A stretch of DNA of 64,000 bases from Candidatus Lachnoclostridium pullistercoris. Lineage in GTDB: Bacteria > Bacillota > Clostridia > Lachnospirales > Lachnospiraceae. Positions 24,342-32,399 of this stretch are shown here, piece by piece; position 1 is the stretch's first letter; every line of letters begins with the position of its first letter. The stretch covers positions 26,974 through 90,973 of the forward strand of contig DWWL01000040.1 in NCBI GenBank assembly GCA_019119775.1, given 5' to 3'. Made by a program: the position numbers and the translations under genes. The notes beneath the pieces were generated by a model that did no database searches, was not told the DNA's origin, and saw only the letters and a program-made list of their open reading frames with translations.

Positions 24342-26165
24342 ATGGACAGGATGAGAGACGGGATCCTGATGGAGATTCAGGAAACAGTGGAGAGATACGC
24401 GGATATTATTTCAAAGGTAGCTTCTGTAGACGTGGAGGTGGTGGACAGGCGTCTGTTCCGGGTGGCCGGGACGGGAGTGTTCAGGGACCACGTCAACGAA
24501 GATATGTCAGATGCAGGGTACGCCTACAGCCGCGTGCTGCGGACGGGGAAGCGTCAGATTGTCTACGAGCCGGGGAAGGATCCGGTGTGCAGCCGCTGTC
24601 CCCAGAGAGACAGCTGTGTGGAGGAGATCGAGATCGCCATGCCGGTGCGGCTGGGCAGTGAGATCATCGGCGTCATCGGCCTGGTGGGCAGCTCGAAAAG
24701 CCAGAAGCAGATGATTCTGGAGAAGGAGACTCTGTATCTGGACCTGCTGGAGCAGATCTCCGGCTTCATCGCCGGGAAGGCGGCGGAGGTGGAGGAGACG
24801 AAGAGCCGGCTGGCCCTTTTGGGGGCCTTGGACCGGGCCATCAACCACATCGACCAGGGGGTGCTTCTGACGGGAAAGGACGGGATCGTGGCCATGGCCA
24901 ACGATTACGCGAAGCGGCGCCTGAAGTCAGAGGACCCGGTGGGAAAACAGGCGGTGATCCGCCCCACCGGAGATATGATGAACCACAGGAAGGAGTACCG
25001 GCTGGCCCTGGAAAATAAGGAGCTGCAGGTATTGGGGGAGGTCTGTCCCCTGGCGGAGCCCACCAGGCAGTACGACAGCGTGTTCCTGTTTGAGGATACC
25101 AGGGATGTGCAGAAAAAATATTATGAGATGACGGCCACGGTCCGGGCTCTCCGTGTGGACAATATCATCGGCAGCAGCCCGGTTATGAGAAGGCTGAAGG
25201 AAGACATTGCCAGAATCGCCGGCAGCAGCTCCACCGTGCTGATCACAGGGGAGAGCGGCACGGGAAAGGAGATGGTGGCTGCCGCCATCTGGGATCTGAG
25301 CGGGCGGAAAAAGAAGCGGTTTGTGGCCATCAACTGCGCCGCCATACCGGAGGCCCTGCTGGAGTCGGAGCTGTTCGGCTACGTCAAGGGAGCGTTTACA
25401 GGGGCGGATCCCAACGGGCGCATGGGAAAATTTGAGCTGGCGGACAAGGGAACCATTTTTCTGGACGAGATCGGGGACATGCCCCTGTATCTGCAGGCGA
25501 AGCTTTTGCGGGTACTGCAGGAGCGGACCATCATCCGCATCGGTTCCAACCAGGTGATCCCCATCGACGTGCGGGTAATCGCCGCTACCAACAAGGATTT
25601 AAAGGAGATGATCCGGGAGAAAAAATTCCGGGAGGATCTGTACTACCGGCTGAACGTGATCCCTTTAAGGATCCCGCCGCTGCGGGAGCGGAAAGGGGAT
25701 ATTGAGGAGCTGACAGATTATTTTGCCGGGCATTACGCGGGACTTCTGGGAAAGCAGGTGCACCGGATCACAGAGGGAGCCAGGCAGAGGCTGGCCGCCT
25801 GCCCCTGGAGAGGAAATGTGAGAGAGCTGGAAAACGCCGTGGAATTTATGGTGAACATGATGGGGGAGGACGGCATTCTGGACGAGAGCACCCTGCCGGG
25901 AGATCTCTGGGAGGAGACGGAGGAAGAGAAGGGAGCGGCGTCCTGCGGGGACGGACAGACAGAGGATGTTCCGGAGAGAGAAGATGAGATCGTTCCCTTA
26001 AAGGAGCTGGAGCGGCGGGAGATCGAAAAGGCCGTTGAGATCTGCGGGGCTACCACGGAGGGAAAGAAGGCCGCCGCGGCCCGCCTGGGAATCAGCGTAG
26101 CCACTTTGTACCGGAAGCTGGAGCAGTTTTCTCAAACAGAAACCAGAACGGATTTCTCAAAATGA
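24342..26165 (+). CDS. Sigma-54-dependent enhancer-binding activator (YgeV-like)
   Basis: About 607 residues. An N-terminal sensor domain (to ~170) contains CSRCPQRDSC and a GAF/PAS-like end (GSEIIGVIGLVGS); a PAS segment follows; the AAA+ domain has GESGTGKE (Walker A), GAFTGA (sigma-54 contact loop, intact) and FLDEIGDM (Walker B); the C-terminus ends in a Fis-type helix-turn-helix (AAAARLGISVATLYRKL). The start at 24342 is tentative, with a longer ATG frame from 24273. Its stop codon lies inside the first of three palindromic sites upstream of a sigma-54 promoter, so it almost certainly drives ygeX and the following genes. Confidence 0.9.
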   Translation: MDRMRDGILMEIQETVERYADIISKVASVDVEVVDRRLFRVAGTGVFRDHVNEDMSDAGYAYSRVLRTGKRQIVYEPGKDPVCSRCPQRDSCVEEIEIAMPVRLGSEIIGVIGLVGSSKSQKQMILEKETLYLDLLEQISGFIAGKAAEVEETKSRLALLGALDRAINHIDQGVLLTGKDGIVAMANDYAKRRLKSEDPVGKQAVIRPTGDMMNHRKEYRLALENKELQVLGEVCPLAEPTRQYDSVFLFEDTRDVQKKYYEMTATVRALRVDNIIGSSPVMRRLKEDIARIAGSSSTVLITGESGTGKEMVAAAIWDLSGRKKKRFVAINCAAIPEALLESELFGYVKGAFTGADPNGRMGKFELADKGTIFLDEIGDMPLYLQAKLLRVLQERTIIRIGSNQVIPIDVRVIAATNKDLKEMIREKKFREDLYYRLNVIPLRIPPLRERKGDIEELTDYFAGHYAGLLGKQVHRITEGARQRLAACPWRGNVRELENAVEFMVNMMGEDGILDESTLPGDLWEETEEEKGAASCGDGQTEDVPEREDEIVPLKELERREIEKAVEICGATTEGKKAAAARLGISVATLYRKLEQFSQTETRTDFSK

Positions 26166-26207
26166 GAATCAATAATTCTCAAAATGATAAATTTCTCAAA
26201 ATGAGAA
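26129..26207. promoter_or_regulatory. Cluster of palindromic upstream activator sites
   Basis: Three copies of TTCTCA-AAA-TGAGAA: 26154-26168 (perfect arms), 26176-26190 (TGATAA right arm), 26193-26207 (perfect arms), plus a half-site at 26129. They lie about 200-280 bases upstream of the sigma-54 promoter, the normal enhancer distance, and directly after the activator gene; the TGA of the first copy is the activator's stop codon. Binding by the neighbouring Fis-type domain is inferred. Confidence 0.8.
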
Positions 26208-26409
26208 TTAATAAAAAGCAGACCTGACAGGAAAATGAGTCTTTGGCGAAGGAACGTCCGGCGGGATGTTCCGGCGGAGGCTCCTTTTTCTGTTGTGCCG
26301 AAAAAAGTGTGGGAACCGGCGGTTTTCCTGGGTTTTTCGGCCGTTTCTTGTGATTTTGACCAGAAGGAAAGAAGAAAAAATACAAAAAACCGGCATTATT
26401 TTTAAAGGT

Positions 26410-26425
26410 TGGCACGGGGGTTGCT
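26410..26425 (+). promoter_or_regulatory. Sigma-54 (-24/-12) promoter of the ygeX operon
   Basis: TGGCAC, five bases, TTGCT: GG at 26411-26412 and GC at 26423-26424 with the required spacing. Transcription would start near 26436, about 30 bases before the ygeX ATG. The 300-base gap between activator and ygeX (26166-26465) holds only the activator sites, a GC-rich inverted repeat around 26245-26290 and this promoter. Confidence 0.9.
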
Positions 26426-26465
26426 CTATATATGGGCAAAGAGATTTGAGAAAGGAACGAAGCAT

Positions 26466-27668
26466 ATGAGAGAATCTTTTAAGATGGTAAATCGGAAGCA
26501 GGATCGGAAGAAAGCCTGCAGATTTGAATTTCTGAGCAGAGAAAAAGCAGAAGAGATACAGAATTTCCACAGGAGCTTCCCCATGTACGAGCCCACGCCG
26601 CTGGCCTGTCTGTCAGATACGGCGAAGGCCCTAGGACTGGGAGCTGTTTACGTAAAAGATGAGTCCTATCGGTTCGGCTTAAACGCGTTCAAGGTGCTGG
26701 GCGGATCCTACGCCATCGGCAGCTATCTGGCCGGACGCCTGGGAAAGACGGCGGGAGAGATGAGCTATCAGGATCTGATCTCCGACGAGACGAGAGAGAA
26801 GCTGGGGGATGTGACCTTTGTCACCGCCACGGACGGAAACCACGGAAGAGGAGTGGCCTGGACCGCCAGGCAGTTCCACCAGAAAGCGGTGGTCTACATG
26901 CCGAAGGGCAGCGCCGCGGAGCGGCTGGCCAATATTCAGGCGGAGGGAGCGGAGGCTTCTATCACTGATCTGAATTATGATGACGCCGTAAGGCTGGCCA
27001 ACAGCCAGGCGGAGAAAAACGGCTGGGTGATGGTCCAGGACACTGCCTGGGAGGGATATGAGGACATCCCCACCTGGATCATGCAGGGGTATGGGACCAT
27101 GGGGCTGGAGGCATTCAAGCAGCTTCCGGAAAAACCCACCCACATTTTCCTGCAGGCAGGCGTAGGCTCCATGGCCGGAGCGGTGGCCGGACTGTTCACC
27201 AATATTTATGGGAGCGAGCGGCCGGTGATCACCATTGTGGAGCCAAACAAGGCGGACTGCCTGTACCGGACGGCGGAGGCAGACGACGGAACCCGCCATT
27301 TTGTGACGGGAGACATGGACACCATTATGGCCGGTCTGGCCTGCGGGGAGCCCTGCAGCATCGGCTGGGAGGTTTTGAAGGAATGTGTGGACCATTTCAT
27401 CTCCTGCCCGGACTACGCGGCGGCAGAAGGAATGAGAGTTCTGGGAAATCCCGCGGGAGCAGACAGAAAGGTGATCTCCGGCGAGAGCGGAGCGGCGGCG
27501 TTCGGCTGCGTGGCGGAGATTATGACCAACCCGGAACTGGCGGATATGAAAAAAGAGCTGGGACTGGATGAAACCTCCAGAGTGCTGTTTTTCAGCACAG
27601 AGGGAGACACGGATAAAGAAAATTACAGAGCGATCGTGTGGGATGGAAAATATCCCAGCACCAAATAA
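26466..27668 (+). CDS. ygeX: 2,3-diaminopropionate ammonia-lyase
   Basis: A 400-residue fold-type II PLP enzyme. The lysine that binds PLP is expected in NAFKVLGGSYA (Lys76); other family stretches are TATDGNHGRGVAWTA and ISGESGAAAFG. The reaction turns 2,3-diaminopropionate into pyruvate and two ammonia. The ATG at 26466, with GAGAAAGGAACG upstream, is preferred because the longer frame would start inside the sigma-54 promoter. It leads the operon ygeX, ygeY, symporter, D-aminoacylase. Length and motifs match E. coli YgeX. Confidence 0.92.
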   Translation: MRESFKMVNRKQDRKKACRFEFLSREKAEEIQNFHRSFPMYEPTPLACLSDTAKALGLGAVYVKDESYRFGLNAFKVLGGSYAIGSYLAGRLGKTAGEMSYQDLISDETREKLGDVTFVTATDGNHGRGVAWTARQFHQKAVVYMPKGSAAERLANIQAEGAEASITDLNYDDAVRLANSQAEKNGWVMVQDTAWEGYEDIPTWIMQGYGTMGLEAFKQLPEKPTHIFLQAGVGSMAGAVAGLFTNIYGSERPVITIVEPNKADCLYRTAEADDGTRHFVTGDMDTIMAGLACGEPCSIGWEVLKECVDHFISCPDYAAAEGMRVLGNPAGADRKVISGESGAAAFGCVAEIMTNPELADMKKELGLDETSRVLFFSTEGDTDKENYRAIVWDGKYPSTK

Positions 27669-27682
27669 GGAGGAAAACAGAT

Positions 27683-28867
27683 ATGCTGACGAAAGAAAGA
27701 GAGAACCAGGTAATTGAGCTTTGCCAGAAACTGATCAGACAGAAGAGCTATTCCGGACAGGAGGACGGAGTGGCAGGAGTGCTGAAAGAAGAGCTCCCGA
27801 AGCTGGGATTTGACTCGGTGACGGTGGATAAATACGGCAACGTGATCGGCTGCATCAAGGGAAAGCGGCCGGGAAAGAAGCTGCTGTTCGACGGACATAT
27901 CGACACCGTTCCGGTGACGGACGAGACGGAATGGCAGTATCCTCCTTTTGCCGCGGAGATCCATGACGGAAAGATCTACGGAAGAGGGACCAGCGATATG
28001 AAGGGGGCTGTGGCGGCATTTGTCAGCGCGGCGGCTAACTTTGCGGCTGATACGGACAAGGATTTTGCCGGAGAGCTCTACATCGCAGGAGTGGTGCACG
28101 AGGAGTGTTTTGAGGGCGTGGCAGCCAGAGAGATCAGCGCTGCTGTAAAACCGGACTATGTGGTCATCGGCGAGGCGTCCGCCCTGAATCTGAAAGTAGG
28201 CCAGAGAGGCCGCGGTGAGATCGTGGTGGAGACGTTCGGAAAGCCCTGCCATTCCGCCAACCCGGAGAAGGGAATCAACGCTGTTTACAAGATGGCAAAG
28301 GTGATCGAAGCCATCCGCACGCTGGAACCCACCCACCATCCGGTGCTGGGGGACGGCATTCTGGAGCTGACGGACATCAAGTCTTCTCCTTATCCGGGAG
28401 CTTCTGTGGTGCCGGAGTACTGCCGCGCAACCTATGACAGACGGCTTTTAGTGGGCGAGACGAAGGAGAGCGTGCTGGAGCCCATCCAGAAGCTGATGGA
28501 TCAGCTGATGGCGGAGGATCCCCAGCTGAAGGTAAAGGTTTCCTACGCGGTGGGCGAGGAGCTGTGCTACACCGGAAACCATATCCAGGGAGAGAGATTC
28601 TTCCCCGGCTGGCTCTACGATGAGAAGGAGGAGTTTGTGCAGGATGTGAAGAAAGAGCTGGAGGACATGGGGTATGCGCCGTCCATCACCCAGTACAATT
28701 TCTGCACCAACGGCAGCCATTACGCGGGAGAAGCGGGCATCAAGACCTTCGGCCTGGGACCGTCCCAGGAGAACCTGGCCCACACGGTAAATGAGTACAT
28801 TGAGATCGATCAGCTCTCCAAGGTGACAGATTGTTACTATGGAGTGATGAAGGCTCTGTTAAAGTAG
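27683..28867 (+). CDS. ygeY: YgeY-family M20 metallohydrolase
   Basis: A 394-residue M20-family peptidase/deacylase. Metal ligands are visible in FDGHIDTVP (His, Asp), in GRGTSDMKG (bridging Asp) and in VVHEECFEG (catalytic and metal Glu). YgeY proteins accompany ygeX in clusters linked to selenium-dependent purine or amino-acid breakdown; the likely job is removing an acyl or carbamoyl group from an amino-acid derivative before YgeX. GGAGGAAAAC precedes the ATG at 27683, 14 bases after ygeX; the in-frame ATG inside ygeX lacks a site. Confidence 0.9.
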   Translation: MLTKERENQVIELCQKLIRQKSYSGQEDGVAGVLKEELPKLGFDSVTVDKYGNVIGCIKGKRPGKKLLFDGHIDTVPVTDETEWQYPPFAAEIHDGKIYGRGTSDMKGAVAAFVSAAANFAADTDKDFAGELYIAGVVHEECFEGVAAREISAAVKPDYVVIGEASALNLKVGQRGRGEIVVETFGKPCHSANPEKGINAVYKMAKVIEAIRTLEPTHHPVLGDGILELTDIKSSPYPGASVVPEYCRATYDRRLLVGETKESVLEPIQKLMDQLMAEDPQLKVKVSYAVGEELCYTGNHIQGERFFPGWLYDEKEEFVQDVKKELEDMGYAPSITQYNFCTNGSHYAGEAGIKTFGLGPSQENLAHTVNEYIEIDQLSKVTDCYYGVMKALLK

Positions 28868-28887
28868 GGAGAACATGTAAGGGGAAA

Positions 28888-28918
28888 CCGGCAGACACCC
28901 GTAAAGCGGTGCTGCCGG
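28888..28918 (+). other. Intercistronic hairpin between ygeY and the symporter
   Basis: CCGGCAG and CTGCCGG arms (28888-28894, 28912-28918) with an inner CACC/GGTG pairing and no T-run. It is probably a message-stability or attenuation element rather than a terminator. Confidence 0.5.
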
Positions 28919-28947
28919 GATAACAAAAAGAAGAGGGGGATAAAAGA

Positions 28948-30426
28948 ATGAGCAATAAGCAGATGATCGCTCTGGGAATTATCTTTGTATATATGATCGC
29001 CACCATCGTACTGGGCCTGGCGGTTTCCAAAATAAAAGCGGCCAAGGCGGGAAAGCAGAGCAACGATGATTTCCTCATGGCGAGCAAGTCACTGGGCCCC
29101 GTGGTTCTGGCGGGAACCCTGTTCGCGGCCAACACCGGAGGCGCCAGCACCACCGGCATCGCGACCAACGTTTACACTTACGGCTTATCCGCCAGCTGGT
29201 ATGTGATCGCGGCCGGAATCGGATTTGTGCTGGTATCCTTTATCGCGCCCTATTTCCGCAAGGCGCAGGCCAGCACAGTGCCGCAGATCATCGGAAAGAG
29301 ATATGGGAAGGCATCCCACATTTTTACGGCATTTACTTCCATCGCCGCTCTGTTTATGGCTACAGGAGCCCAGATCATCGCCACCGCGTCCATCATCAAC
29401 GTAGTGACCGGGCTGAGCTTTAACATCGCGGCTGTGGTGATCACCATCGTCGTGATCATTTACACCATGGTAGGCGGCTTCCAGTCTGTGGCGGCGGCAA
29501 ACCTGATGCACGTGCTGTTTATCACAGTGGGAATGACCATTGCCATGTTCATCATGGTGACGGGAAGCGATGTGGGCGGTTTCGGCGTCCTGTTTGAGAA
29601 GGCTGCAGCCATGACAGACGGAGCGGGAAACAGCCTGGATCTGCTCAGCATGACAAAGATCGGAGCGACCACCATCATCGGCTACATCGCTATGTATTTT
29701 ATGACATTCCCCACAGGTCAGGAGATCGTTCAGACATTCTGCTCCGCAAAAGATGGAAAATCTGCCAAGCTGGGTTCTCTGATCGCCGGTGTGCTCTCCG
29801 CAGCCTACGCCATCGTTCCGGCGGTGATCGGACTGATCGCTTACACCTGCATTGACGGCTACGCCGCAAACGGCGCCCAGACAAACGCCATGGCGGACGC
29901 TACCATGCGGTTTGCGCCGGCGGCTGTGGCAGGAATCGTGCTGGCAGCTGTCGTGGCGGCTACCATGAGCAGCGCCTCCGGAAATATGATCGGAACGGCC
30001 ACCATGTTTACCAACGACGTGTTCCGCCCCTATATCAATCACGGAAAACAGGACGACCAGAAGGAGATCTGGATCTCCAGAGTGGTGATGGTGATCGTGG
30101 GAGCTGTGGGCCTGTTTGTGGCTTTGACGGCCTCCAACATCATCAGCGTTATGATGGGAGCCTTCGCGCTGAGAAGTGCCGGCCCGTTCGCGGCATTTAT
30201 CTGCGGCCTGTTCTGCAGGAACATCACCCAGAGAGCCGGATTTATCTCCATCGTGGCAGGTACGGCTGTGGCAGCGTTCTGGATCTATGGACTGAACAGC
30301 CCCTGGGGTTTAAGCGCCATCGTTCCCGGCGGAATCGTGGCATTTGTGGTGATTTTTATCGCCTCCGCGCTGGATTTGAAGGCGGGAGCTGAGCCGGCGC
30401 CGCTCATCGAGTTCGAGGAGGATTAA
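28948..30426 (+). CDS. Sodium:solute symporter (SSS family)
   Basis: A 492-residue membrane protein with about 13 segments, N-out. It contains TGGASTTGIATNVYTYG and a sodium-site-like stretch ATMSSASGNMIGTATMFTND typical of SSS transporters (proline, pantothenate, urea types). The position after ygeY and before a D-aminoacylase suggests uptake of an N-acyl amino acid or related zwitterion. GAGGGGGAT precedes the start. Confidence 0.88.
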   Translation: MSNKQMIALGIIFVYMIATIVLGLAVSKIKAAKAGKQSNDDFLMASKSLGPVVLAGTLFAANTGGASTTGIATNVYTYGLSASWYVIAAGIGFVLVSFIAPYFRKAQASTVPQIIGKRYGKASHIFTAFTSIAALFMATGAQIIATASIINVVTGLSFNIAAVVITIVVIIYTMVGGFQSVAAANLMHVLFITVGMTIAMFIMVTGSDVGGFGVLFEKAAAMTDGAGNSLDLLSMTKIGATTIIGYIAMYFMTFPTGQEIVQTFCSAKDGKSAKLGSLIAGVLSAAYAIVPAVIGLIAYTCIDGYAANGAQTNAMADATMRFAPAAVAGIVLAAVVAATMSSASGNMIGTATMFTNDVFRPYINHGKQDDQKEIWISRVVMVIVGAVGLFVALTASNIISVMMGAFALRSAGPFAAFICGLFCRNITQRAGFISIVAGTAVAAFWIYGLNSPWGLSAIVPGGIVAFVVIFIASALDLKAGAEPAPLIEFEED

Positions 30427-30436
30427 GAGAGGAATG

Positions 30437-30551
30437 CCGGGCGCCGGGAGAGGCGCCCGGGAGAAGAAGAGAAAATGCCGGGGCCTGGGAAGGCGCCCGG
30501 GGAGAAGATATTGGAGACATAATGGAGACGTGGGGCGCCCTGCGGGGCGCC
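30437..30551 (+). repeat. Cluster of GCGCC-rich hairpins before the D-aminoacylase gene
   Basis: Three related GC-rich inverted repeats in 115 bases: CCGGGCGCC/GGCGCCCGG (30437-30460, perfect nine-base arms); CCGGGGCC/GGCGCCCGG (30478-30500, imperfect); GGCGCC/GGCGCC (30534-30551). Purine-rich spacers separate them. No T-run follows, so they probably tune message stability or ribosome access instead of ending transcription. Confidence 0.6.
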
Positions 30552-30572
30552 GGAAAGGAAGGGAGCAGGTTT

Positions 30573-32177
30573 ATGAAGACATGGATTAAAGGCGGTACAA
30601 TTGTTGACGGCACGGGAAAGCCGGGGTATCAGGCGGATGTGCTGATCGAGGATGATAAGATCGTAAAGATCGGAAAAGCGGAGAACGAGGAAGGATGCCA
30701 GGTCATCGACGCCGCGGGACTGGTGGTGGCTCCGGGATTTATCGACACCCACAGCCACAGCGATCTGCAGATTCTGACAGACCCGGAAGTGCGGCCGAAG
30801 GTGATGCAGGGAATCACCACAGAGGTGCTGGGACAGGACGGAATTTCCATGGCTCCTCTGCCGAAGCAGTACATCAGCCCCTGGAGAAAGAACCTGGCCG
30901 GTCTGGACGGAGATTCCGACGAGATCAACTGGGAGTATGAGACTACGGAAAATTATCTGAAGATGATTGAGGATGTGAAGCCGGGCTTAAACGAGTGCTA
31001 TCTGGTTCCCCACGGAAACATCCGCATGGAGGCCATGGGCCTGGAAAACCGCCTTCCCAACGAGGAAGAGCTGGAGAAGATGCGCCAGATCACCAGAAGA
31101 GAGATGGAGGCGGGGGCCATCGGTCTTTCCACCGGCCTGATCTACATGCCCTGCGCCTACTCCGAGTCTAAGGAGATCATCGAGATGTGCAAGATCGTGG
31201 CAGAATACGACGGGCGCTTCGTCATTCATCAGAGGAGCGAGGCGGACACCATCCTGGATTCCATGGAGGAGGTCATCAAGATCGGCCGCGAGTCCGGCGT
31301 GAAGATTCATTATTCCCACTTTAAGGTCTGCGGCAAGAAGAACTGGGATAAGATCGACGGCGTGATCGAGCTGCTGGAGAAGGCTGAGGCGGAGGGAATC
31401 GACGTTTCCTTCGACCAGTATCCTTACGTGGCCGGCAGCACCATGCTGGGCGTGATTCTGCCCCCGTGGGTGCATGACGGCGGCACGGACAAGGTGCTGG
31501 AGAGACTGGCGGACAAAGAGCTGCGGAAGAAGATGGTCTATGACATTGAGCACGGCATTCCGGGATGGGACAATTTCGTGGAATTTGCCGGCCTGGACAA
31601 TATTTTCGTCACCAGCGTGAAGACAGAGAAAAATCAGGACGCGGTGGGCTTAAGCCTGACCCAGCTGGGCGAGCTGAGGGGAAAAGATCCCTACGACGCC
31701 ACCTTCGACCTTCTCTACGAGGAGGAGAACGCAGTGGGAATGGTGGACTTTTACGGCACGGAGGAGCATGTAAAGCTCTTTATGAAGCGGCCGGAGATGA
31801 ACGCCTGCACCGACGGCCTGTTAGGCGGCAAGCCCCATCCCAGAGTGTACGGCGCGTTCCCCAGGATCCTGGGAAAATATGTGCGTGAGGACAAGGCCCT
31901 GACTCTGGAGGAGGCTGTTTACAAGATGACGAAGAAGCCGGCCACGGCTTTCCACATGACGGACCGGGGCGAGATCCGGGAAGGCGCTTACGCGGACATC
32001 ACCATCTTTAACCCGGACACGGTGATCGACAAGGGAACCTTCACCGATCCCATCCAGTATCCGGAAGGAATCGAGTACGTGCTGATCAACGGCCAGGTGA
32101 CGGTGAAAAACGGCGTGCACACCGGTGTGAGAAACGGCGTGGTGCTGAGAAAGAAAGGCACGGAAGTGGTAAAGTAA
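30573..32177 (+). CDS. N-acyl-D-amino-acid deacylase (D-aminoacylase)
   Basis: A 534-residue amidohydrolase. The metal-binding DTHSHSDLQ follows the small N-terminal beta-sandwich at about residue 65; HYSHFKVCGKKNW, CTDGLLGGKPHPR and the C-terminal GEIREGAYADITIF are D-aminoacylase/dihydroorotase-superfamily features. It would release a D-amino acid from its N-acyl form. It ends the ygeX operon and is followed by a strong terminator. The ATG at 30573 is chosen because it begins the conserved KTWIKGGTIVDGTG strand; the longer frame runs through GC-rich hairpins. Confidence 0.9.
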   Translation: MKTWIKGGTIVDGTGKPGYQADVLIEDDKIVKIGKAENEEGCQVIDAAGLVVAPGFIDTHSHSDLQILTDPEVRPKVMQGITTEVLGQDGISMAPLPKQYISPWRKNLAGLDGDSDEINWEYETTENYLKMIEDVKPGLNECYLVPHGNIRMEAMGLENRLPNEEELEKMRQITRREMEAGAIGLSTGLIYMPCAYSESKEIIEMCKIVAEYDGRFVIHQRSEADTILDSMEEVIKIGRESGVKIHYSHFKVCGKKNWDKIDGVIELLEKAEAEGIDVSFDQYPYVAGSTMLGVILPPWVHDGGTDKVLERLADKELRKKMVYDIEHGIPGWDNFVEFAGLDNIFVTSVKTEKNQDAVGLSLTQLGELRGKDPYDATFDLLYEEENAVGMVDFYGTEEHVKLFMKRPEMNACTDGLLGGKPHPRVYGAFPRILGKYVREDKALTLEEAVYKMTKKPATAFHMTDRGEIREGAYADITIFNPDTVIDKGTFTDPIQYPEGIEYVLINGQVTVKNGVHTGVRNGVVLRKKGTEVVK

Positions 32178-32200
32178 CAGATCTGCCATAATAAATAAAA

Positions 32201-32250
32201 CAGCGGGGAGCGGCATCCTTTAAGAGGTGCCGCTCCCCGCTGCTTTTTTG
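32201..32250 (+). terminator. Strong intrinsic terminator of the ygeX operon
   Basis: AGCGGGGAGCGGCATC pairs with GGTGCCGCTCCCCGCT across a short loop and is followed by GCTTTTTT. It separates the ygeX operon from the maturase/sulfatase locus. Confidence 0.92.
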
Positions 32251-32310
32251 CGGGAAAACCGGTTTCCCGGTCCGATGGAGCCCGTTCGGGAAATGGATTT
32301 CGGGAATTTA

Positions 32311-32363
32311 TTTCCGAGGAGAGAAATTTCTGGTATAATGAGCGAAAGCGAGCCTGCTTTCGC
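32311..32363 (+). promoter_or_regulatory. Promoter and leader hairpin of the radical SAM gene
   Basis: TTTCCG, 17 bases, TATAAT (32334-32339); the -35 match is weak. The predicted transcript start falls at the edge of a perfect hairpin GCGAAAGC-N6-GCTTTCGC (32342-32363), so the 5' end of the message would be double-stranded, which often protects messages from 5' decay. Confidence 0.5.
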
Positions 32364-32399
32364 GGGACAAATATTTCAGAACCAGAGAGGATCATTGAT

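Noticed and set aside
26240..26295. GC-rich inverted repeat after the activator gene as a terminator
   Set aside because: The stem GGAAC/GTTCC is short with an 11-base loop and the T-run is displaced by GGCGGAGGCTCC; support is too weak to list as a terminator.
29185..30042. Minus-strand open frame of about 285 codons, rich in His and Gly
   Set aside because: Antisense to the sodium symporter; no motif and no start signal.
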